From Rhexocercosporidium sp. MPI-PUGE-AT-0058 (Eukaryota > Ascomycota > Leotiomycetes > Helotiales), in NCBI GenBank assembly GCA_020746875.1, contig JAGTJL010000016.1, positions 372,001 through 436,000 of the forward strand: a stretch of DNA of 64,000 bases, given 5' to 3'. The notes under the pieces were generated by a model. That model was not told where the DNA came from. It searched no databases and worked only from the letters and a program-made list of their open reading frames with translations. Position 1 is the stretch's first letter; each line of letters opens with the position of its first letter. Shown one piece after another: positions 44,782-56,522 of the stretch. Made by a program: the position numbers and the translations under genes.

Positions 44782-47700
44782 ATTTCGTCGATGTCCTTCG
44801 GAATGCTTCGAAAGTGCGTCTGATGAGTTGCGGTGGAGGACGAGATACGAGTTTGCTTTTTCATGCATATTTACAGGGACTGGCGTGTGGGACAGTGGAC
44901 AGATTTGGCGACTATAAGATACCCAGGGATTTGCTTTTGCTTTTGCTTCTACTTTGCTACAGCTAGGCGCATACATGGTAGCGATATGGGACGGAATGGA
45001 TCTCATGGAGAAGGAGCATTAGACCTAGGGGAGTGCATTTGCATTTACATCTGGCGCACATGGCTTCATGGTAGTCGACTAGCTATCTACCTGGGATAAT
45101 TCATCACGAATTCTTTGCAGACCTCTTCTCTTTTTCTTTTCTTCTTCCAAGTATGTGTAATCTTACGTCGTCGTGTACGAGGCCCGTACGTCGTACTTTT
45201 CCTAAACAGTAAAGAGCACTATAGAGTACAATGAGTACAATGGGGACCTTGTAGCGATAGCGATAGCAATATCAATGTTGATGTTGTTGACGTGTTGGCG
45301 CTCCCCGCCCCCCCACTCCGTTAAAGAGAGGACGGGAGGTCAAGGTCACATATCCAATCAATCAATCACCTCCAGGTCGTCCTCGTCCTCGTCCTCATCC
45401 TGGTCCTTGGGCCAGGAGACCAGAGACCGGAAACTGGAGACATGGAGGTTAGTATAGAAGGATAGAGGCATCCGTGAGCACGTAATTCGCACCCCTGTTG
45501 GCCACGAGCACGAGCACGGTTTCCTTCTGGGGGCTGGGGATCTAGATGGGATTTGGTGGAGGGTGGGGTGAAGTGTGAGGAAGGGTTGTTTTGTAGGTCG
45601 CTGGTCGCAGGTCGCTGGTCTCAGGCGCGTGGTGGGGTGGTGGTTGATTGGCGAGGAGTTTGCGGAGGGGGTTGGCGGGGGTTTGATGGTTAATGGGGGG
45701 TATGTAGATATACTTGGAGTAGAGGAGTGAGTGGTTGTTAGGTACTTTGTAGAGTAGAGTACGGAGTAGAGTAGACTTGCTGTTGTGGGTTTTAGAAAAC
45801 TGGCGAGGGGGTGTTTTCGCGATGGAGGGGTTGGAGGGGTTGATTGATTGATGGATGGATGGTGGGGTTGATGAGGTGTCCCAGCGCAGGTCGTTGCTGG
45901 CCGCCGCTTTCACTCATGGACAATTTGTACTTGTACTTGTACTTGTACTTGTACTTGTACTTGTACTTGTACTTGTACTTGTACTTGTACTTCTACTTCT
46001 ACTGTCGAGGGAAGATCCTTTGGTTCTTGAGAGTTGAGACGTGGTCGCTTCTTCACGGACCATCCGTTGATGTTCCTAGATGGTTGTTTGGTAAGTTTGC
46101 TGGTCATGTGCGTTGATTTTTCTGGGTCTGCTACTCCGTCGGTAGCTGGTGGTACTGTAGCTTAGTTATCGTTGCCAGCGGATTTGGAAGACATTAACAG
46201 CATATCGTTATTTGACCTGAGGGATATTCCCTTCCTTCGGCTGGTAAGACGTGGCCGGCTATGGTTACTTGTATACCTTGTATACAGGCCAAAAGAACTA
46301 TCTCTTTGGTCATGGGAATTGATCTTCTCAGAATTGTATTGGAGTTGAAAGGATGTTCCCCAGGCGCGAGTGAGACGTGGATGGTGGATCTAGGTAAGCA
46401 GACGTGGCTTTCTTAATAAGAGCTGTACTACTGCATCGTCATCAGAAGTAGACAGGACAGGATCTTTCGCTCCACGAGAGAGATGGAGGTTGTACCTCCG
46501 GTGTTGGGTAGGGCTGGAAAGGGAGGACGGACAGATGTGGTGGGTTGGATGGATGGACCTGGTGGACAGCAGAGCCATGCAGAGAATCGGTACTGGATAT
46601 GGTGATGACCACTTATGGACAGCTATTGGGACAGTGCCAGCTGGATGGATGCAGGGCATGTCTAGTTATATGCTTGAACATGTAATGGCGGGATATAGAT
46701 AGATCTTGTGTAGCTGTGTAGGTAACACAGTAATTACAAGGCGAAGGAAGGTATCGAGTAGAACAACTTGATCACAACTCGAAGTGCATCTCAAACCTCT
46801 CCAATCAAAGCAGCCAACCAATCAGCTCACATCTCACGACCAGCTGAAATACCAAATCAAAGAATTAACCTTAACTTTCCTTCCCGTGGGCATCAGACTG
46901 TGCGAAGTTGACAAAGCCAATCAGGTAGGTAATTACTGCCACCAGCTGCTGCTGCGAGTACATACCGAACGGAAGGCATCTCTCGCAAACCATTGGCTGC
47001 GGCATCCTGCTCGAGGAATCTCCTTCCGTGCAGTTGCAGGAGTGAGAAAGGGCACTCATTGGTGTTGAATTCACGACTCGGGATGGTTGGGTAGTTTGGG
47101 TTTGGGATATGTCGTGGTTTTTATGGAGGGATGTGGAGATGATTGGTTTGACTTTGGGAGGTGAGCTGGATTTGACGGTGAGGGATGGAGGGGAGTGAGG
47201 AGGTGCGTGGGAATAGGAAGGGAGGGAAGGGGGAGGAATGGGTTCGCATTCGCATTGATTGGACTGGAATTACTCAGGGTGGTGGTCCAGGCAAAGGCAA
47301 AGCAGAGCAAAGCAAGGCGAAGAGGACAGGACAGGACAGGACAGGCACGGAAAATAATTACCGTATCGTGTATGTACCGGGGGATGCCGTGCTGAACCTG
47401 AATCTCAATCTCGAGGGACCTCGATCTGGATCTTCGAGACCCGAGAAGTCTTGTTACAGTTTGGCTGACTGGAGATCAAAGCGAGGGACAGAGGGACAGA
47501 AAGATGGCTTCCCATCAATTTGTCAAAGGAGAGGAGGAGAAACAGAAAAGAGCAGAGGAAGCTACAATAAAGCAAAGAATCTATTGAACTTCCTTTGCTT
47601 ACTTCTCGTTTGTTTTCCTGCCAACCATACTGTCACACTCATCCGTATCACGAATCAACTATCGACTTGAGCTTACTACCGTAGAGTCCTTCCAGACTAT

Positions 47701-48989
47701 TCCTTTCTTTTGTTAGTAGCGTGGATTAACAATCCCGTCATCATAAACTGTCTATCCACCAGCCAGTATCCCTATCATCTATCTCCACTCCGTCTCTTCC
47801 TTCCCAACCATTCATCATCCCGGCCATCCCACTCCCTCCGACTCTCTCGCTGGTCTGGTCCGGTCTGGTCTGGCCTCCTCGACAAATTTCACGACTCGAC
47901 TCATCCTACTCGAGTCTACTCTATTCGACACTCACCACTTGACTTGACCGACGGACCAGCACCAACTCACCGCAACCACTGCCACTTCCACACCACACCA
48001 CCACCACCACAACTCAACACGACGCAACCCGACCTGCGACCTACGGTAACGACCACATCCCACGGCCTCTCCTCCTCCTCCCTCCTCTTCCTACGAATTC
48101 CGAACTCGCCCTCCGCCCCTCCATCCCTCCATCCCCATTCCTCTCCCTCTTCCTCCCTCCCACGCCCGCACGCATTGATATTGAAAAGGTCGAAGCCCGC
48201 TCCTGGAAATTGTTCGATTCCTGCATCTGCATCCGCAGCATTCTGTGACAGGTGAGGTCTCTTGTTACACGAACTGGAGGAATACGACGGACGGACATTG
48301 ACGCGAAGGAAGGAAAGACTTGAACGGCGCATATAGAAGGCACACGCCGGACTGTTGGCTGGCCGGCTATACGAAAAGGTCAACCTTGCCTGGAATCTTG
48401 TACAACCCGACCTGAATGCTCTTGTTCCCGAGCGCGAGGAGAAATTGGTACCGGAATTGAATCTGGACTCTGCGCTGCGGAATTGATAAATTCACATCAA
48501 TCTGGGACCTGTTCTTTCCATACTGGTGGCTGTGAATCATTGTTGATCCATACCCGGACTCGGAGCTCAGGAATTCACTGTTCGAGAGGCGACATCGAGT
48601 TAACCCACCATATAAACTTCTCTCGACGTCTTACTCATACCACTCGACATCTTCTCATTCCTCACTCTGCGAACAAACACCCATCGACATCCAGCTCTGG
48701 ATCTCCTCGAGAGGTGTCTCCTTACTGGAACTATTCTCTGTCGAGCCCCCCCCCCCACTACCGCATCCGCTTCCAGCGATATCCTATCCAGGCACGGACG
48801 AACACGACCACAACCACGTCGCGGATTCCTCATCTCGAGACGCCCCACCTCAGCCCCCAAGGAGGATTGTAAAACGGCTTCTAATCTTTCCTTCTGCGCA
48901 ACCTCACTGTGCCCCTCTACGCTGCCTCAGAAAGACCTCAACTTCTGAGGCCACGAAATCTCCAGCACGAACAATCACACATCTGCAAG
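44782..48989. other. 4.2-kb gene-poor region with simple repeats; leader of the next gene at its end
   Basis: No recognisable coding sequence. It contains low-complexity tracts, including the hexanucleotide array at 45925-45990 and AGGAC repeats near 47320-47345. From about 47700 to 48900 the plus strand is pyrimidine-rich with an 11-C run at 48746-48756, as in long fungal 5' leaders. I infer that part of this belongs to the transcript of the 48990 gene. Confidence 0.5.
45925..45990. repeat. hexanucleotide microsatellite (TTGTAC) x 11
   Basis: Eleven perfect TTGTAC units are followed by two imperfect TTCTAC units. The array is likely to vary in length between strains. It makes artefactual Leu-Val or Tyr-Leu frames and has no gene around it. 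Confidence 0.95.
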
Positions 48990-50156
48990 ATGAAGGGGCC
49001 AGCAGTCGATCAGCTCGTTTACGAGTTCATGTTCCCTAAACCAAAATCCACGGATCCGCAGAATTTCCAGGGCTTGCTCCAACGACAACTCGTCCCTGAA
49101 GTCCGTCTCGAGACACAAGCTTTCTACGGCCATCTATCCTCCCAGGAAGCAAAATACCCAGGTCTTGATTATTCCTACCAGCCACATCGAGTGCGACTGT
49201 CGCGTTACCCATGGCACCGAAGACTGTTCCGCGCTTTTGACGGTGTTGGGCTGACGAGACACGAGATTGCGAGCTTGACCAAATGGGAGGGTACGCGATG
49301 GGCAAAGGAGAGATTTGAACGGGAACAGGGAATTGTGATTCGAGATACTACGGCAGATGGGATTTCCGACTGGGTTCCACCTCATCTACGCGTAGCCGTT
49401 GCCCCACAAGCACACCGTGCCGATGTTGAGGACATGGAGGATATACAGGAAGACGAGGAGACTGAGGATAATGAGGTTGAGAACGAAATGGACGAGGATA
49501 TCGACGACTCGGATGTGGAAATCCAGAGCGTGGGCGTAGCGTTGAACGAGCAGCTACGAGCCAATGCTGCTCTACGAGAAGCTGGTACCGATACAGTAAT
49601 GGACGAGGCATGGGAACAATGGTTGAAGGAAGCTGCCGAATCTGGGGGCATCCCATACATGCCTGCAGAACTTTCACCAAATGCCAATATTCCAGGTACG
49701 AGACCTGCGGTCGAGAATTCAGCCATGCCATCCCGACTTCTGAACGCGGCGAGACTGGGACAGTGGTCACAGATCCCAGAAGCGCTACACAATGTCGTTC
49801 GACAACACATCGAAGACAACAATCGCCGGCTGGAAGATGCGCAGATTGGGTCATCAACATCTACGCATGGCTTGACGAGACATTCCAATTCCCTCTTCGT
49901 TTCAAGACCGCCACCTCCTACAAGTTCAACTATTTCCCCATTCTCGAGAGGAGTTCCTTCGACTTCAAGCACGAGTTCCCCATTCCTCACAAGATCCAAT
50001 ATCAATCCCCGCGCCAGAATCGTCCCAGCCACCTTAACCCCAGCCAGAACAGACTCCAGATCACTCGCTCGTTTCCGCGTAGGCGTTGATCATGGATCGA
50101 CTTCGACCACCGTCACATACACGACGCAGGGTAGTCAACCACGTACGAATTCTTAG
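48990..50156 (+). CDS. conserved-looking acidic protein of unknown function, 388 aa
   Basis: This is a single open frame. The N-terminal 130 residues are dense and look globular: VDQLVYEFMFPKPKST, then GLLQRQLVPEVRLETQAFYG, then RYPWHRRLFRAFDGVGLTR, then EIASLTKWEGTRWAKERFE. The last resembles a helix-turn-helix-like helical pair with several Trp and Arg. It is followed by GISDWVPPHLR, an acidic stretch (about 150-190, many Asp/Glu), a helical part (DEAWEQWLKEAAESGG) and a Ser/Thr/Pro-rich tail. I do not recognise a named family. The composition (globular head, acidic centre, disordered tail) would suit a nuclear regulatory protein, but this is inference. I prefer MKGPAVDQL at 48990; the frame is open back to 48909. 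The upstream kilobase looks like a long pyrimidine-rich leader. Confidence 0.75.
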   Translation: MKGPAVDQLVYEFMFPKPKSTDPQNFQGLLQRQLVPEVRLETQAFYGHLSSQEAKYPGLDYSYQPHRVRLSRYPWHRRLFRAFDGVGLTRHEIASLTKWEGTRWAKERFEREQGIVIRDTTADGISDWVPPHLRVAVAPQAHRADVEDMEDIQEDEETEDNEVENEMDEDIDDSDVEIQSVGVALNEQLRANAALREAGTDTVMDEAWEQWLKEAAESGGIPYMPAELSPNANIPGTRPAVENSAMPSRLLNAARLGQWSQIPEALHNVVRQHIEDNNRRLEDAQIGSSTSTHGLTRHSNSLFVSRPPPPTSSTISPFSRGVPSTSSTSSPFLTRSNINPRARIVPATLTPARTDSRSLARFRVGVDHGSTSTTVTYTTQGSQPRTNS

Positions 50157-52588
50157 AGTTCCTTTTTCTATCCACCGAGGTTGAGTTCTTGCAGCATGAA
50201 GTTAACTTTCGACATGCATGAATCTCAGCCTCTGCCCGCTACGTTTGTCCGACTCGTTGCATTTTCCAAGGCCACTGTCAAAAAGAAGTGAATGGGAGAA
50301 AGTTTAATTGGCTGGCCATTACATCATTGCTTCCTTGTTTATTTGTCTCTTTTCCTCGTGTTCTCTGCTTGTTCTACACAGGAGCAAACCGTTACAGGCG
50401 TTGTATTTAGCATGGCGTTCCATTGGGCTTTTGGCTTCGATTTTTTTTTTTATCTTTTTCCCTTCCTCCCCGGTTTTCTTTCGGCATTCGAATCTGGCAT
50501 CATTTGCGCTCAGCTTATTCGCTAAATTTGGGGGTTAGAGGTAGTATGGTTCCAGGAGGGAAGTGAAGGCATGGGATGCAGGTTTAGGTGGGTATGCATT
50601 TGGCTGAGCTTTGCTGGCTCATTGGTGCGTTGTTATAGGGGAAAGGGAGGAATAGATAGATCAGAGGATCAGAGGGGACAATGAAGTGTGGATACGAAAG
50701 GCGGCATTGTGGGCGTTGCTTTTTTTCTCTTTCCTTTGACGGACGGAAGGGAATGGGAAGGGAATAGGTACATATGGGTTCTTTTCCAGCTCAGAGGGTG
50801 GAGCATGCATGGAATTAATGCGTTGAGATGAGATGAAGTATGCTCATAGCTTTTTTGGAGCGTTGCATTGCTTGGCCCGCTGGTTTGGTAGATGGCTTTG
50901 GCTTTGCTGCTTGGAGGAGGAGAGATGAGGATGGGTAAAGGGGGGATTGAAGAGATTAAAAAAAGTGTAGCTAGATAGCTTTGCGCTGTGAAATGATATC
51001 ATCGATGCATCTTCTCATGCGCCTTCTCTTTCGCCTTCGCATTCCCTTCTTCGCTCGCACTCTGAGGGGACTTGGTGATCTCCCTGGTAGCCTCAACGTC
51101 GTTAGGTAGTCTGAAGTCGTATCTCTACCTAGCTCTGTAGGGAAATGTGACTGATGAGCGAAATGGGACTCAGCTAACTTGTCTTCCCGCTCAACTCAAA
51201 TTTATTTTATTTTATTTTTTTCTTTCTTCCTAGCTCCCCTTCTCGGTACTGCAGATGTTGGTTGGGCTCTGGAAATAGGAATTACCGTAGGAATAGGAAT
51301 AGAGATAGGAATAAGGAATTAGGAATAAGGATTAAAGCAGCTACGCCTCTACTAGTTGCAGGTTGCTTCCTCCCAGCTAGGATCGCCCTGTTTGGGGGAG
51401 GTATTTATTGAATTTGGGGTCGCTTTGTAGGTCTGTTGTTATTGTTGGCCTGGAGGTCGCTTTTTGGGTTGCTCGGTCGGTCGGCTGGTCGGTCGGCTGG
51501 ATGTGAGGGGTGGGAATGGGATGGGATGAAGGCGCTACCAACGGGGTTCTTTTGGGCGGTTAGACTTTTGGTTTTGGGTGGTTTGGATAATTTGGGTTGG
51601 TGGGAGGGGGTGGGAAGGGGGATTGAGATTGAGGTGGGTGGTGGTAACGGAAGGGTAAGTGAGGAGGAAGAAAAAGGATTGGAACTTGGGAGTTGGGAGT
51701 TGAGAGTTAGGTTTTTGTAAGGGGGGGAGGGGAGGTGCTGATGAAGAGGGGTTCTTTACGTGATGATGGCGCTGTGTTCTGTAATTGTATTAAGGGAGAG
51801 GGGAAGAGAGAATAGTATATCTACAATTGAAATAGGGAGGAAGAAAGATTGTGCAGGAAGGTGAGAGGTTCAAATTCTTGCAAAACGCCTTTAAATCACA
51901 GTCGACTCGACATCGCCTAGTTGACTCTAATGTCCGACAACGACTTGTAATGATTTTCTTGTCATGTGTATGAGAGGTCGGGAGAGAACTAAGAGGAGGA
52001 AATTAGGGGTGGGTTGGTAAGAAGAAGATTATTATTACAACACGCTACTTTTACTCGGCTGAAGTGTTACTTGTTGTATAAGTGAGCGAGGGATTAGAAG
52101 TGCGTTTTGAGTCTTGACGTTTCTTTTCTGTAATACATTCGGTTGGCATCGAGCAACTAACATACTGAGATGCTTACTGCACCGAGAACCAGTAAAGGAG
52201 AAATGGTGTTTGTCTGCCACAGTCAAACTGACAATTCCATGTGAGCGAACACTCACTTACAAACAAAGTAAGCAAACCGAGAAGTGAACAAAAGCTAAAA
52301 CTGAATTATTCGTCAATCAAAGTCAACCATGGTATGTTTTAAAAGACTACAGCTTCTCACCTTCCTAAACAGGCTCTAATCCATCTGGAAGTATTGATCT
52401 TGCAAAGAACAACGACACTACGGTCGAGCATTTCCGGTCAAGAACTCCACAGATTCTGAACAGCATCGACATGCCTCAACCTCCGTAAACGCAAAATTCA
52501 ACATCTCCATTATCGTAAATCTACCCTTTCATTTCTCTCAATCATCTGATTCTACCCAACTGACCATATTTACAGATCCCATTACAAT
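50157..52588. other. 2.4-kb intergenic region, no gene seen
   Basis: Low-complexity tracts only: imperfect GGAATA-type repeats near 51270-51340, GGTCGGTCGGCT repeats near 51474-51500, and a TTTTA run near 51200-51225. Confidence 0.5.
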
Positions 52589-53010
52589 ATGACAGCATCT
52601 CAAATCATCCTCGGTCCTCTGATCACCCTCGCTATCCTCCGCACCGCCACAATCTGGAGATACCTCATCGCCGCAAGTCTGTGGACTATTAGGTCTCTTC
52701 GAATTCACCTCGGCTCTCTCAACTTGATGAACCGTAGACTACGCACTAGTTCTGATGTTGGTTGGTCGAGGTCACCAAAGCCAAAGACTGTGAGGCAGTC
52801 ACCGAGAAATATCACAACCTCACTTTTGACGATTATAGTGAGCTCGGTATCGATAAGGGAGTATTGGATTTGGATATGATATGTTATTCCAGTGATGACA
52901 AAAAGCTTTGTCTCTGGAACAGAGATAGAATGGATTGGGATGTTGTGAGCCTTTTGTGCCTTGGGGATGAGGAGGAAGAAGGAGGGAGGTGGATGAGTAA
53001 TAAAATATAG
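52589..53010 (+). CDS. possible small hydrophobic-start protein, structure uncertain
   Basis: The ATG at 52589 opens a frame with a strongly hydrophobic start (IILGPLITLAILRTATIWRYL), a possible signal or anchor. A second frame (52762-53010) reads VTKAKDCEAVTEKYHNLTF, GIDKGVLDLDMICY and KKLCLWNRDRMDWDVV, and ends in an acidic tail. This looks coding, with Cys residues and an N-glycosylation-type NLT. The two frames would need an intron or a frameshift near 52750; an acceptor at TCGAG before GTCACC is possible but no good donor stands out. I do not recognise either part. It may be a small secreted orphan protein or noise. Confidence 0.3.
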
Positions 53011-53405
53011 GGGAGAAATGCTATGGTAGTTAGAGGAAACTCTACTTAAGGATATATTATACTAGGGCTAGGTCTTGAGCCTCGGAAAAGGAGAGCTGCT
53101 TCTTTCTTCTTTTGCTGGGGTGAGGCTATCATCATGTCTCTCATGCGCACCTTGTTCTGTTGGTCATCTCACGGCTTCATAGCTTTGACGAGAGAACACA
53201 ACAGCAACAAGAACTCTTAAGAACAGTCAGAAGTATGGAAGTCACGAGAAAGGTCCCGCAAGTACATGTAATGAATAAAAACAAGCCCCAATCCCTACAT
53301 CATAATTAGCTATCAGAGAATGTTCACTTTGATGTCCAGAGACTCGACATGACGCAATCAATAACGTTTGAAAAGGGGGGTATCTTTCATTAGGTCATGG
53401 AGTAT
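53011..53405. other. intergenic, no gene seen
   Basis: It holds the 3' flank of the coiled-coil gene, with nothing recognised. Confidence 0.5.
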
Positions 53406-56168
53406 CTATATCCTCATTCTCGGCCCACTAGGTAATCCACCGGCTCTTGGTCCACTGGGTAGTCCTGCTGGACGACCATTGACAGTATTGACCTTCATGA
53501 GCCCGCTCTGTGGCATTTCTCGTTTCTGCATCCGTGCTGCTCCTCCAGTGGTGTTATACCTCGACACACCTCTCTCCTGCCGTATGCTTGGGCTTGCTTG
53601 CAAACCTCCGAACCCACCATATCCACCTGGCCCGCGATCATTCCGAACCGTGTTTGCTCGGGGAAGAGCTGCAACAGCTGGGGCAGGGGCTTGACCACGC
53701 TCCTCTGCTAAACTAGCGAAAGCCATGCGGATTTTCTCCTCTGCCTTTGCCAACTTCTCTTCTTTCGTCTCTTCTCGCTCCTCTTCTTCTGATTCGTACT
53801 GTTCGTCCTCGTAAACAGATGGACTCAACATAGGCTTGCTTGCAATATCCAAATCGAGTCTGTACGCATCGGCAAGGTTATCTGCGCTACCAGCTCTTTT
53901 CTCTTCAGCTTCCCTTTGCTGATATCGCTGATCGGCTTGCTCCTGCTCAAACAGTCGCTTTTCTTGCTCTTGTTCGAATAATCGTCGCTCTTCTTCCTCT
54001 TTGAACAATTGATCCGCTTTCTTCTCCGCCTCTCGCCTCTGTTGCTTCTCAAGTCTTTCCTCCTCGATCGCTCGTTTCTCCTCAGCAGCTTCCGCTTCGG
54101 AACGTAATCGTTCCTCTTCCTCCTGTCTCTCTTTTGCAGCAAGTCTCCTCTGCCTTCCAACTTCTCTTTTCCTCTCCTGCGCCTCTTCGTACTCTTGACG
54201 GTCCAGCTCCTTCTGCCTCGCAACATCTCGTTTTCGTTCCTCTTCCTCTTCGTAGTATCGACGATCAGCCTCTTTCTCTTCTTCGTATTTCTTCATCTGG
54301 GCCGTCAATCGATCAGCTTCTTCTTTCGCCGATCGGTCCTCCTTGGCTCGATACTGCTCTTTCTTCTCGAGCTCTTCAACCCGTTTCCGCTCTTTCTCAA
54401 TCTCCCTCGCTGCTCTCTCTGCCTCGAGTTCCGCCGCCAATTCAGATTCCCTCCTCGCTTCGTCCTCCTTTTCAAGTCGTAGCCGCTCAGCCTTCTCTTC
54501 AGCCTCTATCCTCCTAATTCCCGCCTCCTCGGCCTCCCGTCTAGCTTGATCTTCAGCTTCTTTTCTCCTCCTCTTCTTTTCCTGGTTCTCAAGGTCCAAT
54601 TGTCTTTCCCTCTCAACATTCTCTACAAATTTCCTCATCGACTCCGCCTCTTCTGCAATACGTTCAGCTTCCTTCTCAAACTGTAATTGCTCCTCTAACA
54701 TTCGATCCCGCTCCATCTCCATCTGTTCTCGCTCAATGATGATCTGCTGGGCCTGGTTCTGCAACTCCAAAATCCTTTCATGCTCAGCATCCCGACGTTT
54801 CCTTTCGAGTTTGAGCTGCTCCTCATCTTCACCGTATGAGAGAATTCGTCCTCGAATCTGAACCACGTCTTGTTCGATTTGCGATGTCCTTCTCTTGATA
54901 GACATCGCTCGCTCAGAAGATGTAGGTGATCCTTGCTGGCTCCAGACCGAATCTTTCCTTCTATTGATGGCTGAGTTCAATTCTGACGATGTGCGAGACG
55001 TTTGTCGACTCCATGTTTTGCTTTTGGGTGAAGCCATGATCATTTTCAACTCCTGTGATGTGTTTGAGCCTTGGCTACTCCAGCCGGAATCTTTCCTCGT
55101 CAGTGGTGGGATCGATGTCTCTTTCTGGTAGTCGTTAGCATTATTCAACGCACCTAAACATTGCAAGATATCCCCTACCTGAATTGCCTGTGGTTGTTTC
55201 TTCACCACTGGTTTTGGAGCATCAATCTTCTTGTCGCCAGGGAGAGCAAATATGTCATCCACCGAATCCAGCTGGCTAGAAAAGAAGTCAAGCATGTCAA
55301 TGGACTTTGGTTTTGTTACCACGACCGGCTTTGGAGCTTCAGTTGTTTTGTCACCAGGTAGAGCGAACGGGTCATTGGTAGAGTCCAATTGACTAGAAAA
55401 AAAGTCGAGCATGTCCATAGCTTTTGGCTTGGCTCTATCGACGGACTTCGTTGTGAATTTGCCTTCCGATGCCACGAGTTCTGGCGCAGCACCCATCTTC
55501 TTGTCGCTCGGCAAGGCCAGAGCATCGTTCGGTGCGTCAAGTTGACTGGCGAAGAAATCCAACATATCCTGGACCTCATCCTTCTTTGTCTTCGGCTTTG
55601 CAGAAATCGTGGTAATCTCCCTCTTGTATTTTAAAACTGTATCCACAATGGGCATCACTTTCGGCTCTGGTCTCTTCGGTGCAGCGGCCTCAAGCATAGC
55701 CAGTAGGGGTGACACTGGCCTTTCCACCTTCGGGTCTGGGTTCTTTGGAGCAGCAGCCTCAACCATAGTAACCAATGGAGAGGCTAGCAGATCCGCTTTT
55801 GGTTCGGCAATCGGAGGAGTATATGCGCTCGCAGCGTACCCAAACATCTTCGCAACCCTCGAAGCATTTGAAGCAGCTTTCTGCCCAGCCAACACGTCCT
55901 TCATAGCTGGCTCCTTTGGTATCTCGTAAAGCTTCTTCGCGCTCGAATTTGCGCGTTGGAATCCGTCTGTGGCTTTTCTGATCGGAGGAGGCGCTGGCTT
56001 AACAGTAGGTGCTGCCGCTGCTAGAGCTGGCGTATCGAGCACCGAGATATCGACCTTCGTGATCTGTGATTTTTCAAGGCTCACATCGACTTTCGGCGCA
56101 GTTTCTGCATTTTCTCCCGCTGGTTTCTTCTTCACATAAGAAGAAAAATAAGAGCCCCATGTTGACAT
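53406..56168 (-). CDS. 920-aa charged coiled-coil protein with three LDFF-SQLD repeats
   Basis: This is one uninterrupted exon. The N-terminus is MSTWGSYFSSYVKKK. Residues about 130-180 hold two near-copies of a unit, SPLVTMVEAAAPKNPDPKV and SPLLAMLEAAAPKRPEPKV. Residues about 205-340 hold three copies of MLDFF(A/S)SQLD followed by D-ALP(S/G)DK, with Lys/Pro-rich spacers. Residues about 375-440 hold three Ser-rich copies (KDSGWSSQGSNTS, SKTWSRQTSRTSS, KDSVWSQQGSPTS) that look like phosphorylation sites. From about 450 to 760 the sequence is almost only Glu, Lys, Arg, Ala and Gln, predicting a very long helix or coiled coil. The C-terminus is Gly/Pro/Arg-rich (GPGGYGGFGGL, LPSGPRAGGLPSGPR). 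No enzymatic domain or membrane span is seen. It is probably a scaffold or cytoskeleton-linked adaptor. The family is not recognised; the ORF itself is certain. Confidence 0.85.
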   Translation of the reverse strand: MSTWGSYFSSYVKKKPAGENAETAPKVDVSLEKSQITKVDISVLDTPALAAAAPTVKPAPPPIRKATDGFQRANSSAKKLYEIPKEPAMKDVLAGQKAASNASRVAKMFGYAASAYTPPIAEPKADLLASPLVTMVEAAAPKNPDPKVERPVSPLLAMLEAAAPKRPEPKVMPIVDTVLKYKREITTISAKPKTKKDEVQDMLDFFASQLDAPNDALALPSDKKMGAAPELVASEGKFTTKSVDRAKPKAMDMLDFFSSQLDSTNDPFALPGDKTTEAPKPVVVTKPKSIDMLDFFSSQLDSVDDIFALPGDKKIDAPKPVVKKQPQAIQVGDILQCLGALNNANDYQKETSIPPLTRKDSGWSSQGSNTSQELKMIMASPKSKTWSRQTSRTSSELNSAINRRKDSVWSQQGSPTSSERAMSIKRRTSQIEQDVVQIRGRILSYGEDEEQLKLERKRRDAEHERILELQNQAQQIIIEREQMEMERDRMLEEQLQFEKEAERIAEEAESMRKFVENVERERQLDLENQEKKRRRKEAEDQARREAEEAGIRRIEAEEKAERLRLEKEDEARRESELAAELEAERAAREIEKERKRVEELEKKEQYRAKEDRSAKEEADRLTAQMKKYEEEKEADRRYYEEEEERKRDVARQKELDRQEYEEAQERKREVGRQRRLAAKERQEEEERLRSEAEAAEEKRAIEEERLEKQQRREAEKKADQLFKEEEERRLFEQEQEKRLFEQEQADQRYQQREAEEKRAGSADNLADAYRLDLDIASKPMLSPSVYEDEQYESEEEEREETKEEKLAKAEEKIRMAFASLAEERGQAPAPAVAALPRANTVRNDRGPGGYGGFGGLQASPSIRQERGVSRYNTTGGAARMQKREMPQSGLMKVNTVNGRPAGLPSGPRAGGLPSGPRMRI

Positions 56169-56522
56169 GCTGGACCTCTCGTAAGGTTTTATTGCACTGT
56201 ATCAAGCAGCAAAAATAATTATGGCTTTTCTCTGGCTGACTGGTGGCTGAAGTATAAACCGAAAAAGATCGACGTTGTCCCAGAAGACTGGTTGGTCCTT
56301 TGTTAGCAAGTCACCTTGCATGTACATGTAAAGCATGAAAAGTTCCGTTCGAAGTTTCCAAACTCACGTACCTGCATACACACAGAAATAAAGTTCCGAA
56401 TCGCGAACACAGAATGAAAAAGAAAGTTCCAGACTTCAATATCGCGTCATGAGATCCAGCGCATCACAATGGAGAAGCTCTCAAAGCTACGGATTCCAGC
56501 GTCGCCAGGACGAATGCGACAA

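Noticed and set aside
45542..46116. Long Leu/Val/Tyr and Gln/Val frames on both strands
   Set aside because: They are translations of the TTGTAC microsatellite and neighbouring low-complexity DNA, not proteins.
47710..48383. Overlapping 181- and 138-codon frames
   Set aside because: Composition is dominated by Ser, Pro, His, Arg and Gly from a pyrimidine-rich tract; it is better read as a leader of the 48990 gene.
53825..54549. Long Arg/Lys and Phe/Leu/Ser frames in the coiled-coil region
   Set aside because: They are shadow frames of the Glu/Lys/Arg-rich gene on the minus strand.
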